Shown: in pieces, positions 24,434 to 37,742 of the stretch
How the letters are laid out: each line of letters starts with the position of its first letter
Position numbering within the stretch: position 1 is the stretch's first letter
From: Pseudomonadota bacterium
Lineage (GTDB): Bacteria; Myxococcota_A; Polyangia; Haliangiales; Haliangiaceae
Direction: 5' to 3'
Assembly (NCBI GenBank): GCA_022360315.1
Contig: JAKSDA010000307.1
Span: forward strand, 1 to 64,000
DNA length: 64,000 nt
The notes under the pieces: generated by a model
What the model was told of the DNA's origin: nothing
Seen by the model: only the letters and a program-made list of their open reading frames with translations
Databases searched by the model: none
Translations under genes and position numbers: made by a program

Positions 24434-26350
24434 CTACCGGGTTGGATCGATGCCAGCTTTGAAGCAAGTCTGCTTGATCACGCCTTTGCGCGTTGCGTCC
24501 GCTCGCTCGTAGAAGCGCTTGGCGTCTCGTACCGCCCTTGCCTTGCACGCCAGCAAGCCACATTGCGCCACCATGTTCTGCGTGGGTTTCTTCTTGTACG
24601 CCGGTTTGCAGCTTTTGAGCGCAGCTCCATACAATCCCTTGCCAGCGGATTCTTTCACCTCTTCCATGAGTTCTTCATAGGATTTGCCGCTCGGCCTGAG
24701 CTTTTCGGCTGGCGGCCTTTCCACAGGACGCTCGACTCGGGGAGTGGGCCGTGGGGTTGACTTGCGCTGGCTGGTCTGAGCCGGTTGCTGCTTGCAGCGG
24801 GTTTCCAGACGCCGAATCTGCTCCGCCGACTTCGACCACAGTGCTTCCGCTTTCTGCCGCAAGGTGGCCAGAGCGGCGCATTTGCGCTGATTTACCAGCC
24901 TGTCGGCCTCGACTTTTTTCTCCTTCGTGTAAAGGCGGTACAATCGGTCGTAATCGTCGCGAGCTCGATCCTTGTACACCGAGTCGTCGTCGATTTCGGT
25001 AAATCTGCGCGCCACGGTGGCGTAGTCTTTGCTTTTGGCAGCCGATTGGAACTTGCCGTACTGCAGTTGATTCTTCCGCTCTCGCGCCGCCTTGGCCAGA
25101 CGCTGTTTGGCCGTCTCGTTGCCGGGATCGAGTTCGAGCACTTCTTCCGCTTTGTCAACGGCAGTACTCCATTTCTCCTTCTCGATCGCTCTCTGAGTTG
25201 CCTTGAGGATCGGCGAGATCTCGTCGGCGGTGGCTTTCTTGCGCGGAGGCGTGGGCTGTTCGAAGGGCCCCGGGTCGGGCGACTCGACCTCGGTGATCGA
25301 GTCTGCCGGCGAGTCTGACGGACTGACAATGGTCTGTGGTGCCGGCTCGTCTTCATCGTCGCCCCGGGTGAGAGCGAAAATACCGACCACCGCGACCACC
25401 ACGACAACCAGGACTCCGTAGAGTAAACCGCGATTGCCACGCGTGGGAATGGGAACCGGGTGGGCGTCACGGCCAAAAACAAAATCCTCACCCGGCTCGA
25501 CGAAGCGCAGCCGAACGTGGCCCAGGTCGATCACGTCGCCGCGCCTCAGCTCGACCTTGCCGTACTCCTCGCCGTTCACTCGTACACCGTTGGACGACTG
25601 CAAATCGATAATGGCGTACCGGCCGTTCTCCCGCACGATCTTGGCGTGATGACGCGATATTGAGCGATGGTTGACGACAATGGCATTGTCGTCGGTGCGA
25701 CCGATGACCATATCAGCCCGGTTGAGCTCGTATTCTCGCCCGGCGAAGTTATCCGACAAGATCACCAGTCGGCCGTACACGGAGTCCGGCACAACGACCG
25801 GCTCGGGTACCGGCGACACCGGTACAGCAGTATGACCCGGATCGGTGTTGGCATGGGGATCTGCCGCAGGGGGCGGAACCGTTGCCGATTGCACTGGAAA
25901 TGTCACCGGCTGTGGCACCCTGCGGGTCGGCGCTTCGTCGGGAAGCTCCTGCGGAACTGCGGCAACCCCCGCGGCCTGCCCGTGGTTCATGCGCTCGATT
26001 GGACGAGTGGGCTGTTCCTCGACAGGCGAACCGTTCGCATGCGAGATGCCGTCGGTTTTGAGTTCGATCAGGTAGTCACCGATCTGAATCCGATCGCTGG
26101 GACTGAGCCCAACCCGACCCTGGATGCGAGTACCGTTTACCTTGACTCCGTTGTAGCTGTCGAGATCTTCGATCTCGACCGTGCCGTTTGCGCGCACGAT
26201 GCGCGCATGCCGGCGGGACACATTGCGCTCGGTAAGGCGGATTGTGTTGCCTTCTTTTCGCCCAACAGTGATCTCATCCTTGATAAGAGGGACGATCGTC
26301 GTCTTTCCCTCATCATCCTGGATGACTAGCTTTTGCAGTGCTGGAGTCAT
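24434..26350 (-). CDS. Double-FHA membrane protein with extracytoplasmic helical domain
   Basis: The 638-residue product has two FHA domains: about residues 20-95 (ITVGRKEGNTIRLTERNVSRRHARI, NGVKVNG) and about 195-285 (VIGRTDDNAIVV, SISRHHAKI, SSNGVRVNGEEY). Both retain the Arg, Ser-x-x-His and Asn residues that bind phosphothreonine. A Pro-rich linker joins them. One membrane span follows (about 307-328, very Val-rich). The C-terminal 300 residues are charged, TPR-like helices with a proline/arginine-rich spacer. The protein thus links phosphothreonine recognition inside to a helical domain outside. It mirrors the architecture of the kinase at 17125-19086 with FHA replacing kinase, and may read that kinase or one like it (inference). 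Confidence 0.85.
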   Translation of the reverse strand: MTPALQKLVIQDDEGKTTIVPLIKDEITVGRKEGNTIRLTERNVSRRHARIVRANGTVEIEDLDSYNGVKVNGTRIQGRVGLSPSDRIQIGDYLIELKTDGISHANGSPVEEQPTRPIERMNHGQAAGVAAVPQELPDEAPTRRVPQPVTFPVQSATVPPPAADPHANTDPGHTAVPVSPVPEPVVVPDSVYGRLVILSDNFAGREYELNRADMVIGRTDDNAIVVNHRSISRHHAKIVRENGRYAIIDLQSSNGVRVNGEEYGKVELRRGDVIDLGHVRLRFVEPGEDFVFGRDAHPVPIPTRGNRGLLYGVLVVVVVAVVGIFALTRGDDEDEPAPQTIVSPSDSPADSITEVESPDPGPFEQPTPPRKKATADEISPILKATQRAIEKEKWSTAVDKAEEVLELDPGNETAKQRLAKAARERKNQLQYGKFQSAAKSKDYATVARRFTEIDDDSVYKDRARDDYDRLYRLYTKEKKVEADRLVNQRKCAALATLRQKAEALWSKSAEQIRRLETRCKQQPAQTSQRKSTPRPTPRVERPVERPPAEKLRPSGKSYEELMEEVKESAGKGLYGAALKSCKPAYKKKPTQNMVAQCGLLACKARAVRDAKRFYERADATRKGVIKQTCFKAGIDPTR

Positions 26351-26618
26351 ACTCCACTCTTCAGCAAGCCCTCGGAAATTTTAGAAATCCAGCCTACTGG
26401 CTGTCAATGAGCGGGCGATTTTTTCTGCCCCGAGTGGCCATTTGTCGCCCTCATTTGCCGTTCCCCATTGCCTCTCACCGGGCTTTCTATCCGAAAAACC
26501 TCTCCTCTCGAGCAGACGCTCGGACATTTGCCCGAGAGCTGGCTGCCCCGGTCGGTGTTGAAATCCTGCTTCCTGGCCCGGCATCTCGTTGTCCACGCGT
26601 CATTCTCTCTTTACTGGT

Positions 26619-27989
26619 TCACCTGCTAGCCGAATGCTTGGACCCAAGCCACTGGGTCACTGTTTGGTAGGCGGTCTTGAGCTGATGATCGCCTCGTATC
26701 CGTTCTCGCATGATTCGATTCTCCACAGAGTTTACCCCAGCTGGGACGTCATGGCTGTCGGATCCTTGCTCGTCCGACTCGTTGTCGGAGCCGGACGCTC
26801 GGCCAAAAGAACTGGCCCGGCCGGCCCCGGGAGGAACCGGTTCGACATAAATATCTGGCATGATTCCAGTAGCTTCTAGCGTTTGGCCGGCAGGCGTGTA
26901 GTACCGGGCAGTGGTCAGCTTTAAACCGCTGCCGTCAGAAAGGTCGAAAAAGGTCTGGACCGAACCCTTGCCAAAGCTGGGCAGTCCCATGAGTACGGCC
27001 CGGCCATGATCTTGCAGTGCTCCGGCGAGGATCTCGGTGGCCGAGGCCGACGCCTGATCGATGAGAACCAGGATCTGCAAATTGGTCCAGGTGCCCGGGT
27101 GGCGGGCGACTTCTCGCTCGACGCGAGTGCCCAGGCGACCGCGAATAGTGACGATGGTTCCCTCCTTCAGAAACAGGTCGGCGACCTGTACGGCCTGGTC
27201 GAGGATGCCGCCGGGATTGTTCCGCAGGTCGAGAATGAGAGCCTGGAGTTGGTTCGGCCGCAGAGATTGCAGCGCTGTCCGCACATCTTCTGAGGTTGCG
27301 TCCTGAAATTTGCTGATCGCGATGTACCCGATTCCCGGTTGCACTGGGTGCCACTCCACAGTGGGCACCTTGACCCGCTCCCGAACCAAGACCAACCCGT
27401 GCACCTCGCCCGACAAAGACCGCTCGATCTCGATGGTGACCCGAGTTCCCGACCGTCCACGCAGGCGAGAATGCCAGTCCTCGGCGCGGTGGTGAGTGCC
27501 CGCAGTGGTTCGGCCGTCCACCGAGAGCAATCGATCGCCCACGCGAACTCCGGCCCGCGCAGCAGGAGAACCGGGCATCAATGCCTCCACGACGGGATAC
27601 CTGGCTCCTCGATTGCCGCCTGATCGCAGCGCGGCGAGGGATATACCGACCCCGCCGAATTCGCCTTCGGTATCTTCGCGGAGCCGTTTGTACCGACCGG
27701 GCGCGAAGAACCCGGAGTGTTCGTCGAGGCGGTCGAGCATGCCGTCTATCGCGCCGTAGATCACCTTGCGCTCGTCGACCGGCTCTACGTAGTTGTTGGC
27801 GACGTACGAAAGGGCCTGCGCGAATGTGTCGAGCGATGCGTAACGCGATGCGCTCTTGCCAGAAGTCGGTACTGCGTGGGCCAGCACCGTAGTTGCCACG
27901 CCCCCGCCGGCGATGAACGCAGCGAGGTGGCTGGCAGCGCTACTGGCAAGCGCTCGTCGTGGGCCGGGGCGTTGGATCGATCGAGGCAC
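26619..27989 (-). CDS. S41-family C-terminal processing protease (Ctp-like)
   Basis: The 456-residue product has an N-terminal hydrophobic segment (about residues 12-40), then an S41 N-terminal helical region and a PDZ domain (about 100-190; GVGISLAAL, PAARAGVRVGDRLLSVDG). The protease domain carries a Ser-Lys dyad: Ser in DQASASATEILAGAL (about 316) and Lys in LPSFGKGSVQTF (about 337). Ctp proteases cleave periplasmic or envelope proteins at their C-termini. The ending after VEPVPPG is a polar, Ser/Asp-rich 70-residue extension. The start is GTG; an in-frame TAA lies close upstream, so no longer version is possible. A TATAAT sits only five bases before this GTG. Confidence 0.9.
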   Translation of the reverse strand: MPRSIQRPGPRRALASSAASHLAAFIAGGGVATTVLAHAVPTSGKSASRYASLDTFAQALSYVANNYVEPVDERKVIYGAIDGMLDRLDEHSGFFAPGRYKRLREDTEGEFGGVGISLAALRSGGNRGARYPVVEALMPGSPAARAGVRVGDRLLSVDGRTTAGTHHRAEDWHSRLRGRSGTRVTIEIERSLSGEVHGLVLVRERVKVPTVEWHPVQPGIGYIAISKFQDATSEDVRTALQSLRPNQLQALILDLRNNPGGILDQAVQVADLFLKEGTIVTIRGRLGTRVEREVARHPGTWTNLQILVLIDQASASATEILAGALQDHGRAVLMGLPSFGKGSVQTFFDLSDGSGLKLTTARYYTPAGQTLEATGIMPDIYVEPVPPGAGRASSFGRASGSDNESDEQGSDSHDVPAGVNSVENRIMRERIRGDHQLKTAYQTVTQWLGSKHSASR

Positions 27990-28516
27990 ACCCCATTATA
28001 TAGATCCCCATATAGATCCCCGAGTTCCAGCGACTCCCAATCGCACCAGCCCGAGTGCCCGCAGGGCCCGTGCATCACCCATAGTATGGGCAGCGCACCG
28101 GAAGAGCTGCGCGTTTAATGTCATCCCCCCCGCGTACTATGCGGAAATCAAGATGAGATCCTTTGAAGCACCCCGCTGGTCCCGGCCCGAGCGCTCACTT
28201 CCCCCACGCGCTGCCAGGGCGCTGAGGCAAAGGCACGGATTGTCCGATCCGCCTGGAATGCGCCGTGCGCCCGAGCCGAGGGAGTTTCCATCAGAAATTG
28301 CGGAGGCCCAGCTCCGCTTTGCATTCTTTGCCGAAACGATCGGAGCCATTCGTCTAAACACGCAGTCTGTACAGTGGCGAATGAATCGACAGGCCGAGCG
28401 ACGAATCGTCTGGCTCATCTGATTCGGCTCATCTGATTCGGATCGTTGGCACCAGGCCCACCTGGCGCATCGGCACACGACGCAGCAAAGGAACCCACAA
28501 ACAATTCGGAGACACG
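27990..28516. other. Gene-poor intergenic stretch (527 bp)
   Basis: No frame with convincing coding character was found. The stretch holds a direct repeat TATAGATCCCC (twice around 28000-28022), the likely promoter region of the Ctp protease, and a doubled ATCTGATTCGG at about 28419-28441 just before the SRPBCC gene. A short plus-strand frame (28152-28422) has no ribosome site or family and was not called. Confidence 0.5.
27995..28000 (-). promoter_or_regulatory. Perfect TATAAT box next to the Ctp protease GTG
   Basis: On the minus strand TATAAT is separated by only five bases (27990-27994) from the GTG start at 27989, so a transcript using it would begin at or in the start codon. No good -35 box is present at the usual distance. 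Confidence 0.3.
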
Positions 28517-28915
28517 ATGAGCAAAACGATCACACAAACAGTCACATTTAAAGGCGCCACGGCCAAGGCTCTCTACAACTTGTATATGAACGCCAAGGCT
28601 CATGCAGAAGCCACCGGAGCCGCAGCAGAAATCACCAAAAAAGTCGGCGAGAAGTTCAATGCGCACAACAAAACCATCCGCGGCAAGAACCTCCTGGTGT
28701 CGGCCAACAAGATGGTCGTCCAGACCTGGCGGTCGCGCACGTTCGAACGTCAGGATCCCGATTCGATCCTGACCTTGCGCTTCGTCGACACCGACGACGG
28801 GGCCCAGGTCGAAATGGTGCACGCGCTGATTCCCGATGAGGCACATCCCCACATCAAAAAAGGATGGAGCGATCACTACTGGAAAAAATGGCGGTCCTAT
28901 CTGAAAAATAAGTAG
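28517..28915 (+). CDS. AHSA1/SRPBCC-domain protein
   Basis: The 132-residue product is a single SRPBCC (START-like) domain of the AHSA1/activator-of-Hsp90-ATPase type. It starts ITQTVTFKGATAKALYNLYMNAKAHAEATG, has a central strand region TIRGKNLLVSANKMVVQTWRSRTF, and a C-terminal helix HIKKGWSDHYWKKWRSYLKNK. Such domains bind hydrophobic ligands or partner proteins in a deep cavity. Length equals the family norm. The start codon follows a weak purine-rich stretch (GGAGACACG). It stands alone between the divergent Ctp region and polyphosphate kinase; no specific ligand can be proposed. Confidence 0.85.
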   Translation: MSKTITQTVTFKGATAKALYNLYMNAKAHAEATGAAAEITKKVGEKFNAHNKTIRGKNLLVSANKMVVQTWRSRTFERQDPDSILTLRFVDTDDGAQVEMVHALIPDEAHPHIKKGWSDHYWKKWRSYLKNK

Positions 28916-28993
28916 GCCGCGCCGACCGGGGTAGGCCGCGCCACCGCGCTCGAAGCTCGAGTAGACCACGATGCCGCGGGCTCGGCGCGATCC

Positions 28994-29020
28994 GAGGCCG
29001 GCCGGGCGGCCGGCCGGGGC
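28994..29020. terminator. GC-rich hairpin after the SRPBCC gene
   Basis: GGCCGGCC-GGGC-GGCCGGCC forms an 8-bp GC stem about 80 bases after the SRPBCC stop. No T tract follows, so it is only a candidate end signal. Confidence 0.35.
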
Positions 29021-29110
29021 CCCATGGGCGGACAAAACGCGGCGCCAGCGGCCAGTCGCAAGGCGGCGACACAGGACCACCGCGCGGTGTGGCATAATCG
29101 CCAGGTTGTC

Positions 29111-31366
<2,256 letters not shown>

Positions 31367-31432
31367 TCGTCCAGGCGCGACCGGGAGCAACACGACCCGC
31401 GACGACCCCAGATCAATGCGGTGGAGAGAGTC

Positions 31433-31618
31433 ATGAACAAGCTGAACCGAGTCCTCGATGAACTGCGCACTCTCTGCGAGGGTCCCGCCCTGCCCGATGA
31501 AATCTCTGCCGAACTCCTGGCCGATCTCAGGGCGATATGGGCCGACCTACAATTTGCCTACACTCGATCACTGCCCTTTACGGTACAGCGCATCCGGGGA
31601 CGTTACTACGACGATTGA
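31433..31618 (+). CDS. Small hypothetical helical protein (61 aa)
   Basis: The product of 61 residues starts MNKLNRVLDELRTL and is amphipathic-helical, with a final RGRYYDD. The ATG at 31433 has a GGAGAG ribosome site six bases before it. It follows ppk1 by 66 bp and precedes another small gene by 49 bp, suggesting a ppk1 co-transcribed pair. No family is recognised. Confidence 0.6.
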   Translation: MNKLNRVLDELRTLCEGPALPDEISAELLADLRAIWADLQFAYTRSLPFTVQRIRGRYYDD

Positions 31619-31667
31619 CCGCTCGAATCGCCGCTCAAACGCCCGTCCCTCCCGACTCGAGGCTGTT

Positions 31668-31892
31668 ATGTCCAAGGCAGATGACACCAAGCTACGCAGG
31701 CTGCTCGCCCAGGTCATTGCTCGCATGAAGGAACATGGGGCCAATGGCCATGAAGAGATCGAGAATTTCATCCGCGACCACGCTGCGGAGCATCCGGAGT
31801 TCGAGGGGTTGGCCACGATGCTGCTCACTCTGGCCGAGGCCGAAGGGATCACCGGGTCGAGCCAGCGGGATCCATCTGCGACTCCAAAATAA
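31668..31892 (+). CDS. Small hypothetical helical protein (74 aa)
   Basis: This 74-residue product starts MSKADDTKLRRLLAQVIARM and contains an amphipathic helical centre (HEEIENFIRDHAAEHPEF) with high coding character. It is the second small gene after ppk1. Its TAA stop is embedded in the left arm of a dispersed-repeat hairpin (AAACAGAACGC). No known family or motif is recognised. Confidence 0.6.
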   Translation: MSKADDTKLRRLLAQVIARMKEHGANGHEEIENFIRDHAAEHPEFEGLATMLLTLAEAEGITGSSQRDPSATPK

Positions 31893-32020
31893 ACAGAACG
31901 CATCAGAACGGCGGTCCGGGGGGCTTTGCCCGGCATTGGCCGAAATGATCGTGCGAGTGCGAAACTGTCAGGCCGCGCACCGCAACGTTGTATCGTTTCC
32001 AAACTGATCGCGTGTAGTTG
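31891..32020 (+). repeat. Dispersed intergenic repeat, copy D
   Basis: It begins AAACAGAACGCATC at the stop of the small gene ending at 31892, then has GGGGGGCTTTGCCC, AATGATCG, GGCCGCGCACCGCAACG and TTTCCAAACTGATCGCGTGTAGTTG. The order of blocks is the same as in copies E and F; the right hairpin arm is eroded. Confidence 0.75.
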
Positions 32021-32063
32021 CACCATTGCGGCCAATGGGCGTTCGAGCTACTGTTTCGTACCC

Positions 32064-32438
32064 ATGCGTGTGACTGCTTTCCTCGCACTGCTCTTGCTCT
32101 GGCTCGGCCCTGTACAGACGGGTTTTGCCGGACCGCAAAGCTCGCCGCGCCAATCGGCAAATCAGGCTCAGACCGTGCCGGGCGCTGCCCCCTCGGCCCA
32201 GCCAAGCTCGTCGCAAACCAGCTCGCGGCCAGTCGCAGTCGACACCCGGCCGCGCCGGCCGTCGGGATTTTGGACCTCGGGGCAGCCGGCCCGGGGAGGA
32301 GCGTATCGCTATCGTCTGCTGGGTATTGGTTTCGTCATTCTTTTGATCACCCTGGTGGTCATGGTTCAGATCGTACGGCGCTATCGCCAGCCCGCGATGG
32401 CTGAACAGGCGGCAAACGGCTCGAGCGTCGATAGATGA
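32064..32438 (+). CDS. Small secreted or membrane protein with Ser/Gln/Pro-rich linker
   Basis: The 124-residue product has a signal-like N-terminus (MRVTAFLALLLLWLGPVQTGFA), a low-complexity Ser/Gln/Pro stretch (about residues 25-75) and a membrane segment (about 84-107, YRLLGIGFVILLITLVVMVQIV). A short basic tail follows. With the signal peptide cleaved it would be a single-span protein with its tail inside. No family is recognised. It converges on the ferredoxin/FAD oxidoreductase gene. Confidence 0.55.
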   Translation: MRVTAFLALLLLWLGPVQTGFAGPQSSPRQSANQAQTVPGAAPSAQPSSSQTSSRPVAVDTRPRRPSGFWTSGQPARGGAYRYRLLGIGFVILLITLVVMVQIVRRYRQPAMAEQAANGSSVDR

Positions 32439-32442
32439 GCCG

Positions 32443-32474
32443 CCCGGCCGGCTCTTCGATCGTCCGGCCGCGGG
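32443..32474. terminator. Bidirectional terminator hairpin between convergent genes
   Basis: CCCGGCCGG (32443-32451) pairs with CCGGCCGCGGG (32464-32474) with one bulge; the two genes end at 32438 and 32475. No T tract is present, so intrinsic strength is uncertain. Confidence 0.45.
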
Positions 32475-35111
<2,637 letters not shown>

Positions 35112-35408
35112 GGTAGGTCCATTTTAGCAATCGAAATGCCGTAATCGCAGAACGAAATTCCAATTACTTACAGAATTTACGCCATTGCCCAGTTCGCTTC
35201 GTGGTCAACAGACCGCACCTTATCGGCATCACGAGCATTGATCTTGTAAGAGGCAAGGTAGCATAGCCGACAATGCAGCGCAGTAGTACCCCAGTCTGCC
35301 GTGACAATATGTCGACGATGCGGTGTAACTAACCCGAATTGCAGTCACGCGAGGATGAATCGAGCGTTGCCGTGCTTCGGCAGCTGCAACACTGATCTTC
35401 ATTCGATA
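35112..35408. other. Intergenic stretch upstream of the oxidoreductase gene
   Basis: No coding frame, clear promoter or hairpin was found in this AT-richer stretch, which should hold the promoter of the minus-strand oxidoreductase. A reverse copy of the dispersed repeat follows at 35409. Confidence 0.4.
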
Positions 35409-35582
35409 CTACACGGTCACATTGGCAAGGATGCAGCTTGACTGTGCGCGGCCCGACCGTTTCACATTCGGGCGATCATGTTTGGTATTAAGCCCCGGAC
35501 GCCGTGACTCCCGGCCCCGGATGGGCGGTTGGTCTCGCAACAGAAATGCCTTGTTTCATCCACGGCCAATTCGTCTCTGTTT
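35409..35582 (-). repeat. Dispersed intergenic repeat, copy E (complete, inverted)
   Basis: Read on the minus strand it has all blocks in order: AACAGAGACGAATTGGCCG, GGCATTTCTGTTGCGAG, GGGGCTTAATACCAAACATG, ATCGCCCG, CGGTCGGGCCGCGCACAGTC, and CCTTGCCAATGTGACCGTGTAG. It lies between the oxidoreductase gene and the acyltransferase gene and is one of the two most complete copies. Confidence 0.85.
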
Positions 35583-35661
35583 CGTGTTTGCGACGTCACA
35601 GACCATTCACGCACTGATCGAGCAGCTGATTATCACTCCACGCTCGACGTTGTGGCGCCAC

Positions 35662-36354
35662 TCAGGTGCAGTTTGCCCGAAAGAACGCCTCGACCTCGCC
35701 CATGAGCGCGGCTACCTCGCGGCCTTCGACCTCGATGGGAATGCCAAATACGACACGCACCGGACAGCCCGGTCGGGTGCTGGTGGTCCCCGGCGGGAGG
35801 ATGGCGTGAGTCCCGGTGATAGCGATGGGGACAATGGGGACCCCTGCCTGCTTGGCCAGATGAAAGCCACCTTTTTTCAGCCGGCCCAGGCGCCCGGTCC
35901 GAGATCGCGTGCCCTCGGGAGCGATCCAAATGCTGGTGCCTCTGCGCAGCTGGTCGGCCGCGTCGCCGAGACTGGCAATGGCCCTGTTCCGGTGTTGTCG
36001 GTCCACTTCGACGATTCCCGCGGCACGCATGGCCCGGCCCCAGACCGGAATCCGAAACAGCTCCTTTTTCGCCACTGCTCTCATGGTCCGGGCCGGAACC
36101 GTCGCGTACAAAACCGGAATGTCCATGTGGCTCTGGTGATTGGACATGTATACATAGGAACGATCGGCGGCAATTTGCTCACGTCCCTCGGTCCGGATGT
36201 CGATCTGGGCATTGGCAACCACGCGCGTGGCAAACGCGACGATGCGCTCATCGACAGTGCTGCTTTCTACCTGACCAAAAAATGACTCGACAAAGGTCGG
36301 TACCGTGACCCGCGCGAGCTCATACACTGTGCGTAAACTGAGCACGTGACCCAT
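35662..36354 (-). CDS. 1-acyl-sn-glycerol-3-phosphate acyltransferase-like (PlsC family)
   Basis: The 230-residue product matches the PlsC/LPLAT family: NHQSHMDIPVLYA (the HX4D catalytic motif, about residue 73), a binding-site GIVEVDR segment, and the substrate motif IAPEGTRSRTGRLGRLKKGGFHLA. It has KELFRIPVWGRAM as the second block. The enzyme acylates lysophosphatidate or a related lysolipid at the membrane. Length is normal for the family. The start ATG at 36354 is followed by a helical amphipathic leader. Isolated from other lipid genes; it is flanked on both sides by copies of the dispersed repeat. Confidence 0.9.
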   Translation of the reverse strand: MGHVLSLRTVYELARVTVPTFVESFFGQVESSTVDERIVAFATRVVANAQIDIRTEGREQIAADRSYVYMSNHQSHMDIPVLYATVPARTMRAVAKKELFRIPVWGRAMRAAGIVEVDRQHRNRAIASLGDAADQLRRGTSIWIAPEGTRSRTGRLGRLKKGGFHLAKQAGVPIVPIAITGTHAILPPGTTSTRPGCPVRVVFGIPIEVEGREVAALMGEVEAFFRANCT

Positions 36355-36382
36355 GACTCGTCATACTAAACAGAAACTCATT

Positions 36383-36624
36383 AAACAGAAACGCATTGGT
36401 CGAGGATCAGACAGGGCGTTTCTGTTGCGAGGCCACCGCCGAGCCGGTCGGGAGTTCGGCTGGCTGGGGGCTTTGCCCAAAATGATCGCCCGCACGCCGA
36501 GCGGTCGGGCCGCGCACGGTCTCACTGCATCCGGGGGCTTTGCCCAAAAAATGGATAGCCGCGCGCCGAGCGGTCGGGCCGCGCACAGTCTCGTCGCATC
36601 CTTTCCAACGTGATCGTTGTGTAG
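36383..36624 (+). repeat. Dispersed intergenic repeat, copy F (complete, with duplicated core)
   Basis: The hairpin arms AACAGAAACGC (36384-36394) and GGCGTTTCTGTT (36415-36426) enclose a 20-base loop. The body follows with GGGGGCTTTGCCCAAAATG, GCGGTCGGGCCGCGCAC and CCTTTCCAACGTGATCGT. The core from GGGGGCTTTGCCC to GCATCC occurs twice in tandem (about 36467-36534 and 36533-36602). This is the reference copy. Confidence 0.9.
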
Positions 36625-36881
36625 TCATGGCTCGTATCACCCGTCTCGGTAGTCACCGCCATAGGTTGTTTTACAGGCGCTTTTTTCACCCGGTGAATAC
36701 CGGTTTCGATCGCCGGGTCCAAATCGCCAGATGCACGGCTGCGCGGCCGGAACGTCATTCGATTATGTCGCAGATTGTAGGCAGCAAGATGCATGAGTAT
36801 GTGGCGCAGCGCCGCATAACCAGGACTGTGCGGTCGATAATACGAGCCATTCGATCAGAGGTGCATGGTAGATTATGGTTA

Positions 36882-37742
36882 ATGCGCTTGGCGGGTATTT
36901 CCGTGTTTCTGATCGCGATCGGGTTGGCCCCGCCGGTACGCGCTGATGCCATTGATGTGCGGGCAAAGCAGCTCACCCGCGACGTCGATTACAAGCTCCG
37001 TCTCTCCGCTGCGCTCTGGCTGGCCAAAAAACGGGACCCTCGCTCGGTTGCCGCATTGACCAGAGCACTCGACAAGGACCCCGAGCACGCGGTCCGGCAA
37101 GTTGCCGCCGAATACCTGGGCAGACTGGTCGATGTCACCACTCCGACCAAGGTCCGGGATCGGGCACTGAAGGTTCTGTCCCGCGCGGCCAAGCGAGATC
37201 GCAACGCCAACGTCCGCAAGGTCGCGGCGCGCTCGCTCGACCGTTTGCTCTATTTGAACTCGCCCGGGCCCAAGGTCTTCGTATACGTCGGCAAGCCCAA
37301 GGTGCAAGACCGCGATCCGTCCTCGACCCTGAGCGGCGACCTCGAAAACGCGCTGACCAGGATGGTACAAAAACAGGCGCCAGAGTTTTTGATGTCGTGG
37401 CCGTCCGGTACGCTTCCCACCCGGGCCGAACTACGCCAGACCAAGACCCGGGCCTATATCGTCGCAGCCAAAGTCGGCCAGCTGGTTGTCCGCAAGAAAG
37501 GTGGCAATGCACAGGTCGACTGTGCAGTATCCATCCGCATCAACCCCTGGGATGGCAGCGATGGCAAGGAGCGTCTGACTGCCCATCAGACCGCGTCGGC
37601 GACTGGCAGGGGCCAGGTCATCCGGAGAAATACCAACGAGGGGATCGAAAGCGCCAAGCTCGACTGCGTCCTGGCCGTGGGCGAACAGATCGCGGCCAAA
37701 CAGGTGGTTCCATTCATCAGGCGACTGATCGCGTCGAGGTAA
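36882..37742 (+). CDS. Secreted HEAT-repeat protein
   Basis: The 286-residue product has a signal peptide (residues 1-21, ending VRADA) and two or three HEAT/PBS-type repeats (about 25-125; RLSAALWLAKKRDPRSVAALTRAL and HAVRQVAAEYLGRL). A C-terminal half (about 130-280) has a beta-alpha pattern, KVFVYVGKPKVQDRD and AYIVAAKVGQLVVRKKGGNAQVDCAVSIRI, reminiscent of periplasmic CsgG/LpoB-like domains. That resemblance is only by eye. The ATG at 36882 is chosen because it starts the signal peptide; the frame is open far upstream through the repeat. Its last 26 bases overlap the convergent giant gene. Function is unknown. Confidence 0.75.
   Translation: MRLAGISVFLIAIGLAPPVRADAIDVRAKQLTRDVDYKLRLSAALWLAKKRDPRSVAALTRALDKDPEHAVRQVAAEYLGRLVDVTTPTKVRDRALKVLSRAAKRDRNANVRKVAARSLDRLLYLNSPGPKVFVYVGKPKVQDRDPSSTLSGDLENALTRMVQKQAPEFLMSWPSGTLPTRAELRQTKTRAYIVAAKVGQLVVRKKGGNAQVDCAVSIRINPWDGSDGKERLTAHQTASATGRGQVIRRNTNEGIESAKLDCVLAVGEQIAAKQVVPFIRRLIASR

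Noticed and set aside
28152..28422. Short plus-strand frame before the SRPBCC gene
   Set aside because: No ribosome site, Arg-rich composition and no similarity seen.
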